Positions 56,401 to 59,799 of a stretch of DNA of 64,000 bases are shown here, piece after piece. Every line of letters starts with the position of its first letter. The stretch's first letter is position 1. The DNA comes from Branchiostoma floridae (lineage: Eukaryota; Chordata; Leptocardii; Amphioxiformes; Branchiostomatidae). Both the position numbers and the translations under genes were made by a program. The DNA lies in the NCBI RefSeq assembly GCF_000003815.2, contig NC_049984.1, positions 2,534,227 through 2,598,226 of the forward strand. The letters are read 5' to 3'. The notes below the pieces were generated by a model. The model searched no databases. It saw only the letters and a list, made by a program, of their open reading frames with translations, and had not been told where the DNA came from.

Positions 56401-59271
56401 TTCCTGCAGTCAAGACTGCCTCTGCAAGTTCCTTGTGTGAGTAGACACCTTAAGTCAAGAGCCTTAAAACTACCAAACCCAATGACACTAGCAAAAACAT
56501 AGAAGGTCAACCTTTTGTGGACAGGGCTGGCCTTGGTACTGATTGTCTATCAAAAAGATACAAATGGATTGCTTTCCACAGGTTCTCTTGGACTCCATCC
56601 ATACTAGGAATTGCAAATCAGCATTGGCCCAGGCACAGGATTGATCCCAGTTCGTGATGGAAATTCTGTCACCAGATGGAATTGGAATCAATCTCCTGCC
56701 TGGGGGAATCTCAACTTGCAAATCTTGGTCTAAACAGAGTCTTGCGAACTTTTAAACACTCCAGTCGTTTTTCTTGTTCTTTTATGAGCTGGTGTTAGAT
56801 ACTTATTACATTATTTTCCATCCCTCCCCAGTACTGCCCAGTCCACCTGTCTTAACGACCCTCCCAAGGCCGTGGCGGAGTTCAAGTTCCCAGAGAAACT
56901 CCCCGGGGAGCTGTACAATGCCGACCTGCAATGCAAGTGGCAGTTCGGGAACAGCGCGCAGCTCTGCATGTTCGACTTTGGCAAGGTGAGAGGTCAAGGT
57001 CATGTCAATGTCATGTAACGGAATTTGATTTCAGTCAAACCTGCCTAAGAGGACCACTCCCGGCTGATGAAATGTGGTCTATGTGGACAGGTGGTCATTA
57101 TTGATAAGATTTTTAATGCTCGAATCAAGGGATAAACTATCACCAAAGAGTAGTTACATTGGCCAGGTGGTCCTTGTGTAGAGGTGGTCACTTGTTCAGG
57201 TTTGACTGTATATCAATGGCCGGGTGGTAGAGGTTGTCACTTGAACGGGTTTGATTGCATTATGAATCTAAGGAAAAAAATAAAACCACTCCTACAACTT
57301 TTGTTTTGCTTGTTTTAAGGAGTGAAGTTATACTTTTTCTAGCGTCAAATGTAGTGAGTGTGTGTACCCTGTGTTCAGTGTGTATTTTGTCTCCATCATG
57401 TCTGTAAATTGTTAAGGAAAGGTCTGACAATTGCTGTTCTGTGTGTATTTGTGTGTTATGTGTTTAGTGTGACGGGCAGCAAATTTGCCACGAACACTTC
57501 GACTATATAAAGGTAGGGCCTGGACAGTGTGCATGTACATGTATGATCGTTACATGTACGTGTACCTCTGTACAGGCAACTTGGCAAGATGGTTGTGTTG
57601 CCACCATACTTAACGGTAACCGTTGCTTTCTTGCTTTGGGAATGGAGTCTTAGGCTTTGTCCTTGCATGTTAACTTTGCCATCAGAAATTTTTGGCAATA
57701 CCCCTGGCAGTTTCTTTTATAACTGCAGTTTGGAGGTGTACCAAACCTGAAGGGATGCTGAAAATGCTATTCTACCCTAGTGGCAGCTTATACTGTGCAA
57801 GTGCTTTCTACTGTGGTGATGCTTTCATAGTGAATAACATTTTTCTCTAGAGGCATCTCTTCAGGTAGAAAGATCTGGAGGATGATATTTTTGATTCCCC
57901 AGTTTTTCTTGTAGTTGCAGCTTCTATATCTTTTTTTTTTTCTTCTTCGGTGGCATTTCTTCTGGAAGATAACCGTGTTGAATACCCCAGTCCCTTTCGG
58001 TACAGGATATCTGCAAGGGTCTGTGGTGCCACCGCGGGGGCCGGCGCTGTGAGACCAAGTTTCTGCCTGCCGCGGAGGGGACGTCCTGTGGCCCAAACAA
58101 GGTGGGGATATTGTTTGTTTGTATTGTGTCTATGTTGAAGCAACCTTAGGGCCTAACACACAAGTTTTGTACAGTAAGTAAGTTTGAATTTTACAGTTAA
58201 CGTTTGATGTGATCACACCCACTCTTTTCGATAAGTGTGTTGAGTTCTTTAAAGTTCTCAAGGTGTAGCTCTCCTCAAGCAGGGTTCCTTTGACCGCACC
58301 TGTAAGCAGTGAAATGTATTGCTGCAGTACAATGTGAACAGGTCAGAATGTGAACCCTGAAGAAGGTGACCGACGGTCTCCAAAACGTCTGAGTGAAAAT
58401 AAAGCTGTAGTTGTGTAAAATGAGCCTCCTAATTCTTTGACATACCAACCTGATGATACTATTCACAGAGGGTTCATCTGGTTTATGTTCTATCTATGAA
58501 GACATCCTTAGATGAAGCTAGGTGCTCATTTACACCTTTGTCAAGTGGGGAAATAGCTTTTAAGTGCCTTCTAGGGATTCGAACCCAGAACCTTTAGATG
58601 TCAACAACCCTAACCCTAAGACCACCTTAATGATGTCATTATTCAACGCAGTGGTGCAGGATGGGCCAGTGTGTGGACTACGGGGACGATGGCCCGCCGG
58701 CGGTGGACGGGGGCTGGTCGCCGTTCTCGGAGTGGGCGCCCTGCTCGCGGACCTGCGGAGGCGGCATCACCTACAAGGAGCGCGACTGCAATAACCCCAG
58801 GTACGTTTGTTTGTTTGTTTGTTTATCTACCAGACAGCAGTNNNNNNNNNNNNNNNNNNNNNNNNNNNNNNNNNNNNNNNNNNNNNNNNNNNNNNNNNNN
58901 NNNNNNNNNNNNNNNNNNNNNNNNNNNNNNNNNNNNNNNNNTTTTTGGCCTTTTTGATCAATACTGACCTACTCATTTTTTGACGGGTTTTTTCAAAGAT
59001 GATATATCAGTAAATGGAATTGTGCATGATGATGTCATAGTGGGTCACTGTTGTGTAGAAGTTTGTATAGTTTCCTGTCCCAGTTAAGAGGCTTTTCGTT
59101 TAAACTTAAGGATAGATATTGATAACTGATTGATAAATACGCTAAAGGTATTAGCTCTGTTTTGCATATTTAAACACAAATAACATAATTGTTTTTGTGA
59201 ACTGCAGACCGCAGTATGGTGGCGCATACTGTGTCGGGGAGAGCAAAATCTACCGCATGTGCAATATCCAG
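23213..59271 (+). CDS. ADAMTS16/18: ADAMTS16/18-like metalloprotease, partial gene model of ten exons
   Basis: Secreted zinc metalloendopeptidase of the ADAMTS family, expected to act on extracellular matrix after furin removes its propeptide. Ten exons join in phases 1,0,0,1,2,2,0,0,2,0 to give 454 codons without a stop. Seen in order: late propeptide (about residues 1-94, furin site RGKR at 91-94), catalytic domain (about 95-300, HESGHNFGMVHD at 249-260, Met-turn Met274), disintegrin-like domain (about 300-397) and the first thrombospondin type 1 repeat (from Trp405). From remembered family sequences, the segments [45 protein letters not shown] and NNPKPQYGG-like NNPRPQYGG point to the ADAMTS16/18 pair rather than other ADAMTS. 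A single invertebrate gene ancestral to both is plausible but inferred. The 5' exons (signal peptide, early propeptide) and everything after the first TSP1 are missing from the model. Confidence 0.96.
23434..23760 (+). repeat. Two tandem 160-bp units with a tRNA-like head
   Basis: TATGATTTGAAATGTGGAAA at 23441 recurs at 23601. Each unit has a tRNA-like core: GTGGTTAGAGAGTTTATCAT as A-box-like sequence and GTCGTGACTTCAATCCCCGG as B-box-like sequence, then CTGCTTTCTCTGCTTAGCA. It starts 10 or so bases inside the intron after exon A. It is best read as a tRNA-derived SINE that was tandemly duplicated. Confidence 0.7.
24037..24268. mobile_element. MITE with CCCCCTTTCCACTAG termini, 232 bp
   Basis: CCCCCTTTCCACTAGGACGG at the left matches the reverse complement of CGTCTAGTGGAAAGGGGG at the right. 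Inner GCGCTCTCTCTGCGACCT and AGGTCGCAGTCAGAGCGC also pair, giving a long hairpin with an AT-rich loop. Confidence 0.75.
25030..25220. promoter_or_regulatory. CpG-rich intronic block, candidate enhancer
   Basis: In the intron between exons A and B: CCAATCAGCCGCGACTAATC, then TTCGCGCACC and CGGGTCGGTTGGCATCGG. ORFs are open on both strands through it. No protein family recognised and no splice-compatible frame to exon A or B was evident. Confidence 0.3.
25690..25785 (-). repeat. CAGTCAAACCTG-family partial copy
   Basis: GGTGGTCCTTCTGTACAGGT then GGTCACTAGTACAGTTTGAC and TGTAT are the right half of the element at 57032. Confidence 0.55.
26110..27280 (+). repeat. Degenerate tandem array, about 150-bp unit, seven or so copies
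   Basis: Each unit carries a GTCGCTACAAACATTGTGAC-like block, then ACAGTGCACGTCCGCCA or ACACGTCTGCA, then TTGACACAGGTGTG. Copies lie near 26265, 26385, 26590, 26760, 26925, 27055 and 27200. Three overlapping ORFs at 27104-27418 come from it. Confidence 0.7.
27630..27740 (+). repeat. tRNA-like SINE fragment
   Basis: TCTTGTGGTTAGAGGTGTTG and GTGTTTGAATCCCTATCAGG resemble A and B boxes, followed by a doubled CAGGCGCCAT. Confidence 0.55.
29107..29191 (+). pseudogene. Upstream partial duplicate of exon B (acceptor and 5' part)
   Basis: A copy of the first 85 or so bases of exon B, 140 bp upstream, with its own pyrimidine tract and ctccag acceptor. It reads [20 protein letters not shown] followed by RGKRSLY, so the furin-type site is kept and several changes are synonymous or conservative. 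It then breaks off before the catalytic strand. The only nearby donor-like site (gtacat) would shift the frame into exon B, so it is probably not used as a full exon. Confidence 0.8.
29247..29446 (+). CDS. ADAMTS16/18: Exon B: furin site and start of catalytic domain
   Basis: Residues 71-137. The acceptor ctctag follows a pyrimidine tract, and the donor gtgagc follows a complete ATG codon. The split codon with exon A gives Tyr, so the junction reads CGRKKKYYPKP, close to CGRRKKYAPKP in the vertebrate protein. ERGKRSL holds the RxKR furin-type site at residues 91-94. The mature enzyme then begins, and [18 protein letters not shown] is the hallmark first strand of the reprolysin domain. NIT in [10 protein letters not shown] is a conserved sequon. 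The exon is unusual in having partial tandem copies on both sides: its 5' part at 29107-29191 and its 3' end plus donor at about 29540-29566 and 29670-29696. Confidence 0.96.
29415..29830 (+). repeat. Exon B 3'-end/donor minisatellite
   Basis: The end of exon B with its donor (ACCATCCTCAACATG|gtgag) recurs at 29552-29571 and, decayed, at 29682-29701, spaced 120 and 130 bp. The intervening intron sequence is also related (ATGTTGTGCCCT, GGAAAGGCAC), including a fourth headless copy near 29800-29826. Read-through from exon B into this DNA meets a stop after 13 intron codons, so the copies do not extend the protein. Confidence 0.85.
30120..30310. other. CpG-rich intronic block
   Basis: GCGCCCCCCTCCCGC and CACCCCCCTCCCGCTGGGC repeat about 50 bp apart, followed by GCCTGCGACGCGGCTTCC. 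Unexplained; a decayed repeat or regulatory DNA. Confidence 0.3.
31080..31245. other. CpG-rich intronic block
   Basis: GGGTCACGCGGGGGGATAGT, CACCGCGTGATGCTCACGCG and GAGACCGGCTCCGTGTGAAC. Contains interrupted inverted CACGCG/CGCGTG pairs, so it may be a structured repeat. Confidence 0.3.
32742..32885 (+). repeat. CT-rich microsatellite
   Basis: TCTCTCTC runs with interspersed CCC and TTT over about 140 bp, giving polypurine/polypyrimidine strands. Serine/leucine-rich ORFs on + and Arg/Glu-rich ORFs on - are artefacts. Confidence 0.95.
33171..33210 (+). repeat. GGTTATGAAGT 11-bp minisatellite
   Basis: Four consecutive units of GGTTATGAAGT, the last with C for T. Confidence 0.9.
33630..34010 (+). 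repeat. Degenerate tandem array, about 140-bp unit, three copies
   Basis: TTTTAACTTACCGCAAAAGA, TTTAAGTTATTTCAAAAGGT and TCTTAAAAGATCTTGAGTTT head successive units, each with CAATGCA(C)TGAA or GAAGTCCTCTTGAC further on. Confidence 0.6.
35280..36110 (+). repeat. Degenerate tandem array with CTGTAGCC units
   Basis: CCTGTAGCCACACTAG, TCTGTAGCCCCCTACTTGAC, TCTGTAGCAGCTACTTGAC and TCTGTAGCCCCTCGAGATAG recur, with TTACACCAGCATTGTCCCAT / TTACCAGCATTGTCCAATA and GAGGACCATCCT between them. The minus-strand ORF of 122 codons here matches no family I recognise and follows the repeat. Confidence 0.7.
36400..36610 (+). repeat. tRNA-like SINE fragment
   Basis: ACGGCTTAACGTCCCGTTCT, GACTGCAACACTTTCCAGTA and further on GAGTTTGAATCCAGACC. 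The same GACTGCAAC...TTTCCAGTAGC(A/G)TGC string lies at 37771-37800. Confidence 0.55.
36770..36938. mobile_element. MITE with GAGGGTCTGCAT termini, 169 bp
   Basis: GAGGGTCTGCAT at the left and ATGCAGACCCTC at the right are inverted, with ACCTAA on both sides (36764-36769 and 36939-36944) as an apparent 6-bp duplication. The interior repeats TTACGCTAAATTC-like motifs. A relative lies at 4122-4315. Confidence 0.75.
37472..37730 (+). mobile_element. 5S rRNA-derived SINE
   Basis: The 112 bp at 37472-37583 are plainly 5S rRNA-like: CGATCTCGGAAGTTAAGCAA, then AGTACTTGGATGGGAGACCA and a closing GATGCTGTAG, covering the internal A-box, intermediate element and C-box region of RNA polymerase III type 1 promoters. 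Downstream, CCGGGTCATACCAAAGACTC begins a non-5S body. A near-identical gtcataccaaa core follows the tRNA-like head at 23540, suggesting SINE families that share bodies. It is diverged from real 5S and has no T-run terminator in place, so it is a retroposed SINE of the 5S-headed (SINE3-like) class rather than a rRNA gene. Confidence 0.85.
37700..37890 (-). repeat. tRNA-like SINE fragment, reverse
   Basis: ATTTGAACTCCCAACCTCTT and GCTGCTAACCACTGGACTAC are the reverse of B- and A-box-like motifs. It abuts the 5S-headed SINE, so the two may be parts of one composite element. Confidence 0.6.
38709..38792 (+). CDS. ADAMTS16/18: Exon C: catalytic domain, 28 codons
   Basis: Residues 138-165, exactly 28 codons, phase 0 on both sides. 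Acceptor is tgttttccag and donor is GAG|gtgaga. It encodes [20 protein letters not shown] and then LLMLDGEE, matching the ADAMTS pattern NMVSxLFKDGTIGxxIN that spans the exon B/C junction, plus the hydrophobic strand that follows. The last bases of this exon together with the donor are repeated in the intron, with an exact copy ending at 38877 and decayed copies to about 39260. Confidence 0.95.
38772..39265 (+). repeat. Exon C 3'-end/donor minisatellite with GGAT microsatellite
   Basis: CTCATGCTGGATGGAGAGGA plus G and donor gtgag occurs at the true exon end and again exactly, ending at 38877, 85 bp later. Decayed versions occur near 38918, 38990, 39170 and 39232-39265, mixed with GAATGGGGAATGGATGAATG units. 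Between 39035 and 39150 the array collapses to a GGAT/GATG microsatellite. The GGAT tract therefore appears to have grown from within the repeat unit. Confidence 0.85.
39270..41480. other. Intron between exons C and D
   Basis: No coding signal. CGTAAAGTC/ACCTTCAAAG-type ORFs overlap on both strands and look random. Confidence 0.5.
41795..42012 (+). repeat. Duplication of the intron just upstream of exon D acceptor
   Basis: ATAAACACATTCCCGTTATC at 41809 and ATAAACACATTCCTGTTACC at 41992 lie about 183 bp apart, the second running straight into the exon D acceptor. A related block, ACCGGAATGATCTAAGTCC with CATTGGCTAACAGAAA, occurs near 41490 and 41842, so the unit is complex. Confidence 0.65.
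42016..42175 (+). CDS. ADAMTS16/18: Exon D: catalytic domain with [14 protein letters not shown] motif
   Basis: Residues 166-218 plus one base of Gly219. The acceptor is cctccctag. The donor is inferred at gttggt, because joining its last G to the GT that opens exon E restores the conserved DTLGFAP. The encoded [16 protein letters not shown] and [16 protein letters not shown] are near-identical to family members. NGT at the IINGTRHDH segment is a sequon. The donor GTTGGT departs from GTRAGT and may be weak. A partial copy of the exon lies 173 bp downstream (42276-42348), and the intron just upstream of the acceptor is also duplicated (41795-41840 versus 41980-42012). Confidence 0.93.
42102..42450 (+). 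repeat. Exon D/intron tandem duplication, 173-bp unit
   Basis: Unit 1 runs from GCGGCACGACCACGCCATCC in exon D through the donor and TTTTGAGTAGGTGGGG to ACCTTGGTACTGCAG. Unit 2 starts at 42275 and repeats the whole. A third remnant is only the GTACTGCAG end near 42442. Because each unit ends in tactgcag, the duplication creates an acceptor in front of the copied exon fragment. Confidence 0.85.
42276..42348 (+). other. Duplicated partial copy of exon D, possible alternative exon
   Basis: The last 73 bp of exon D is repeated here with few changes, preceded by a newly formed acceptor-like ggtactgcag and followed by gttcgtga. It reads [16 protein letters not shown] followed by KNAPCDTL plus one base, with no stop. 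It enters in phase 0 and leaves in phase 1, exactly like exon D, so replacing exon D with it keeps frame from exon C to exon E. Such a protein would lose 29 residues including [14 protein letters not shown], and would carry Gly-to-Arg and Asp-to-Gly changes. Using it together with exon D breaks the frame. It may equally be a dead minisatellite unit. Confidence 0.75.
42658..42763 (+). CDS. ADAMTS16/18: Exon E: catalytic domain with first half of zinc motif
   Basis: Residues 219-253 plus two bases of Asn254. Acceptor is cttcgcgcag and donor is gtaagg. It encodes [30 protein letters not shown] and HESGH. His249, Glu250 and His253 are the first two zinc ligands and the general base of HExxHxxGxxH. 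The sequence [30 protein letters not shown] is characteristic of the ADAMTS16/18 branch. The intron that follows interrupts the zinc motif inside the Asn codon and is 13.2 kb long, the largest between identified exons except that between B and C is 9.3 kb. Confidence 0.98.
42830..42946. mobile_element. MITE with 9-bp GACAGCTAT duplication, 117 bp
   Basis: TATTCTCCAAGCAGAGGTTG and its inverted counterpart ending CTCTGCTTGGAGAATA enclose a second inverted pair (GTAGTAGTC / GACTACTAC). GACAGCTAT lies on both sides (42821-42829 and 42947-42955), a 9-bp target duplication as in Mutator-like elements. Insertion is 66 bp after the exon E donor. Confidence 0.8.
43530..43800 (+). repeat. Short direct repeat, 230 bp apart
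   Basis: AAAACCCCCTTACGTCTGCA at 43541 and AAAACCTCCTTACGTTTGCA at 43774. The 13.2-kb intron around it shows nothing coding. Confidence 0.55.
44262..44282 (+). repeat. GA microsatellite
   Basis: About ten GA repeats. Confidence 0.9.
44466..44720 (+). mobile_element. tRNA-derived SINE, + orientation
   Basis: CCCAACTGGTAGCATCCCTG followed by GGTTCAAATCCTGGGAAGGG gives spaced A- and B-box-like motifs. Next comes CATCTCGGTTGGGGTTGTAC and a body ending near CATCATACATGGGTACAAAC. The same family lies in reverse orientation at 46130-46248, where it carries a transposon insertion. Confidence 0.75.
45216..45345 (+). repeat. CAGTCAAACCTG-family partial copy
   Basis: ACAGTCAAAACTGTAGACAA, GAAGACCACTCAGGGACCAA and GCAGACAGGTGGTTACTATA keep the order seen at 5864. 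Confidence 0.6.
46130..47070 (-). mobile_element. tRNA-derived SINE, reverse, split by a Harbinger-like insertion
   Basis: On the minus strand it reads TGGTTCAATCCTGGGTAGGG then CATCTCGGTTGGGGCTGCAC and GTCTTTCAGAAGGGATG, the same family as 44466-44720. The tRNA-like head is interrupted at 46249. Its remainder, complementary to CAACCAGTTGAGCTATAGG, resumes at 47028. The insertion point is flanked by TAA on both sides. Confidence 0.75.
46252..47024. mobile_element. Harbinger-like nonautonomous DNA transposon, 773 bp
   Basis: Perfect inverted repeats of about 40 bp begin GACCCCATTCACACTCAGAA at the left and, reversed, the same at the right. Both continue through ACGATTCGAATAAAACAT. The flanking trinucleotide TAA (46249-46251 and 47025-47027) is a target-site duplication of the TWA type used by PIF/Harbinger elements. 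No transposase is encoded, and the internal ORFs are short and overlap on both strands. It sits inside a SINE, so it is younger than that copy. Confidence 0.85.
47240..47470. other. CpG-rich intronic block
   Basis: AGGGCGCGATTTCGCCGACA to CCACTCGGCGGCGTGCGGAG. ORFs are open on both strands; the 164-codon minus ORF runs from here into the tandem array at 47480, which argues against coding. Confidence 0.3.
47480..48300 (+). repeat. Degenerate tandem array, about 190-200-bp unit, four to five copies
   Basis: CTCCTCTGTTTGTGTCTGC, ACAAGCCTGCAAACA, GCCACAAGCATGTAACTGTT, ATCCAAAATGACA and TCAGTACAGTTATTTTCAGA recur near 47490, 47690, 47910 and 48090, with an end fragment at 48285. Confidence 0.8.
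48306..48492. mobile_element. MITE with ATCTCCAAGCAGATCCTAC arms, 187 bp
   Basis: CTAATCTCCAAGCAGATCCT at the left and AGGATCTGCTTGGAGATTAG at the right are inverted repeats, extended by GTAACA/TGTAAC-like flanks. A solo right end of the same family lies at 50241-50290 (CCAGCTTTGATACTATCTTA ... CCGTAGGATCTGCTTGGAGA). The TCTCCAAGCAG core is shared with the element at 42830-42946. Confidence 0.75.
49507..49680 (+). repeat. CAGTCAAACCTG-type head with tandem GGCCACCT units
   Basis: ACAGTCAAACCTGTATTAGG is followed by two 95-bp units of GCCACCTCTAYACAGAGG, CCACCTGYCYATAGTGGCCA and GGTCCCTTG. Short palindromes (CTATAGTGGCC, GGCCGCTATAG) lie inside. Confidence 0.65.
50241..50290. mobile_element. 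Solo end of the 48306 MITE family
   Basis: About 50 bp nearly identical to 48436-48485, without a left arm nearby. Confidence 0.65.
50300..52370. other. Intron between exons E and F
   Basis: AT-rich with no repeat structure I can define and no coding signal. Confidence 0.5.
52380..53064. mobile_element. Inverted-repeat element around an assembly gap
   Basis: After the gap, CCCCCTTCACATTAGGCGCG and about 65 further bases pair almost perfectly with an inverted arm ending CGCGCCTAATGTGAAGGGGG, around a 35-bp loop. Before the gap the sequence is TACCCCCTC, and the right end is GGGGGTA. TAA flanks both outer ends (52377-52379 and 53065-53067), as in Harbinger-type insertions. The simplest reading is one short palindromic MITE of about 190 bp that the assembler could not close. 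Confidence 0.7.
53150..53320 (+). repeat. Tandem duplication of about 70 bp
   Basis: GGAATTCAGAATTATTGCTG and GGAATTCAGAAGTACTGCTG head two units ending in TTGACTGCACACAA / TTGACTGTACACAA. Confidence 0.7.
53330..55600. other. Intron between exons E and F
   Basis: AT-rich. At 54757-54860, ATAAGGATC and GATCCTTAT alternate (ATATGATCCTTATG, CCATAAGGATCTTATG, CCATAAGGATTG), forming small palindromes. Nothing coding seen. Confidence 0.5.
55621..55775. mobile_element. Possible MITE with GGGGCCCGG arms
   Basis: GGGGCCCGGTCAGGAT at the left and CGGCCGGGCCCC at the right form short GC-rich inverted ends around an AT-rich centre. No target duplication seen. Confidence 0.4.
55993..56130 (+). CDS. ADAMTS16/18: Exon F: zinc motif completion and Met-turn
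   Basis: Completes Asn254 and encodes residues 255-299 plus two bases. Acceptor is ttcctgaag and donor is gtaagt. [10 protein letters not shown] supplies Gly256, the third zinc ligand His259 and Asp260. [10 protein letters not shown] supplies the Met-turn at Met274, and [15 protein letters not shown] ends the catalytic domain. All catalytic residues are intact, so an active enzyme is expected. Downstream, the exon's last 30 or so bases with the donor recur at about 56216-56246 (decayed), 56315-56344 and 56407-56436. Confidence 0.97.
56101..56450 (+). repeat. Exon F 3'-end/donor minisatellite
   Basis: Copies of the segment encoding RDYLRKFLV plus donor: the real one ends at 56130 (gtaagt), with others ending at 56344 (gtgagt) and 56436 (gtgagt) and a decayed copy near 56246 that lost its donor. 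The linkers also repeat, with TTAAACTTGAATGTCTTAAA after each. Unit length is about 90-115 bp. Confidence 0.85.
56832..56985 (+). CDS. ADAMTS16/18: Exon G: disintegrin-like domain, first part
   Basis: Residues 300-351, acceptor ccctccccag, donor AAG|gtgaga. The junction reads [15 protein letters not shown], matching KFLSTAQxxCLxD of the family. It continues with [20 protein letters not shown] and then [17 protein letters not shown]. In ADAMTS proteins this disintegrin-like module lacks an integrin-binding loop and instead packs against the catalytic domain as a substrate exosite. Exon H follows in phase 0. Confidence 0.96.
57032..57211. mobile_element. CAGTCAAACCTG-type inverted-repeat element
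   Basis: CAGTCAAACCTGCCTAAGAG at the left pairs with CAGGTTTGACTG at the right. The inside holds GACCACTC, GTGGACAGGTGGTCATTA and GTAGAGGTGGTCACTTGTTC. A shortened second right end follows at 57228-57262. Relatives in this window: 5864-6012, 25690-25785, 45216-45300 and 49507-49680. I recall CAGTCAAACCTG termini as a common dispersed repeat in invertebrate genomes. Confidence 0.7.
57468..57512 (+). other. Possible 15-codon cassette exon between exons G and H
   Basis: A 45-bp open segment bounded by atgtgtttag and gtaggg, phase 0 on both sides, so it would fit in frame between exons G and H. It would insert [15 protein letters not shown] with two cysteines into the disintegrin-like domain. 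It has more CpG than the AT-rich intron around it. I know of no such insertion in ADAMTS16/18 proteins, and the upstream tract is TG-rich rather than pyrimidine-rich, so chance is a real alternative. Confidence 0.25.
58006..58101 (+). CDS. ADAMTS16/18: Exon H: disintegrin-like domain, second part
   Basis: Residues 352-383, exactly 32 codons, phase 0 on both sides. Acceptor is tttcggtacag and donor is AAG|gtgggg. It encodes [20 protein letters not shown] and then [12 protein letters not shown]. The DICKxLWCHR, RCETKFMPAAEGT and CG pattern is that of ADAMTS16/18, with cysteines in the expected places. Confidence 0.96.
58195..58400 (+). repeat. Dispersed repeat plus Penelope-like tail motif
   Basis: CACTCTTTTCGATAAGTGTG at 58217 matches CACTCTTTTTGATAAGTGTG at 2234. 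Further on, CCTGAAGAAGGTGACCGACG and GTCTCCAAAACGTCTGAG at 58356-58393 resemble the hammerhead-like terminal motif of Penelope-type retroelements. No reverse transcriptase is encoded. Confidence 0.5.
58652..58800 (+). CDS. ADAMTS16/18: Exon I: end of disintegrin-like domain and thrombospondin type 1 repeat
   Basis: Residues 384-432 plus two bases. Acceptor is attcaacgcag and donor is gtacgt. [14 protein letters not shown] closes the disintegrin-like domain. TSP1 begins at about residue 404 with [19 protein letters not shown]. The spaced tryptophans fit C-mannosylation, and CSRTCGG is the CSxTCG O-fucosylation motif of secreted TSP1 repeats. The exon is very GC-rich. A GTTT microsatellite and an assembly gap begin only 41 bp after the donor. 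Confidence 0.97.
58803..58941 (+). repeat. GTTT microsatellite and assembly gap after exon I
   Basis: Four GTTT units start 2 bp inside the donor; N from 58842 to 58941. Given the arrays after exons B, C, D and F, an unassembled junction repeat could be hidden here. Confidence 0.8.
59208..59271 (+). CDS. ADAMTS16/18: Exon J: end of first TSP1 repeat
   Basis: Completes Arg433 and encodes residues 434-454: [20 protein letters not shown] then Gln. Acceptor is tgaactgcag and donor is gtaaga, phase 0. It matches the vertebrate segment NNPKPQYGGxFCxGxSRIYQLCN. The final TSP1 cysteine, expected one or two residues later, must come from the next exon, which lies beyond 64000. Confidence 0.95.
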
Positions 59272-59359
59272 GTAAGAACTCTGCACAACACACACAACAC
59301 ACACTTTTCACTATAGTTTTCTTATTTATAGCAACAAAACCCAACCGACTTTTATCAAG

Positions 59360-59795
59360 GATATTAGCAATTTTCCATTTGTCAACACAAGACTGAAATA
59401 TCTGCCCGACAAGAGGTCTACTTAATATGTTGGTCTCTGTGTGTGGTCGTTTTGTGACATAATACAGCAAGGATGAGTCCTCAAACGTGACTCTACTTTT
59501 TACTGGAAATCAACTCCTTATTCAAAGATTTTAGCAAATTTTAGCAATTTTTGCATTTATCAACAGCCAGACTGAAACGACTGCCTGACAAGAGGTCTAC
59601 ATGTCTGTAGGTCTATGTGTGTGGTCGTTTTGTGACATGATGCAACAAGGATGGGTCCTCGAACATGACTCAACTTCTTACTGGAAATGAGCATTCTATT
59701 CTATAAGATTGCAACAAATGTCAGCAATTTTTGCATTTATCAACAGCCAGACTGAAATGACTGCCTGACAAGAGGTCTACATGTCTCTGTGTGTC
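59360..59795 (+). repeat. Tandem array, about 185-bp unit, three copies
   Basis: AGACTGAAATGACTGCCTGA, CAAGAGGTCTACATGTCT, GTGTGTGGTCGTTTTGTGAC and GCAATTTTTGCATTTATCAA recur near 59390, 59570 and 59752. It lies in the last visible intron, 100 bp after exon J. Confidence 0.85.
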
Positions 59796-59799
59796 TGTG

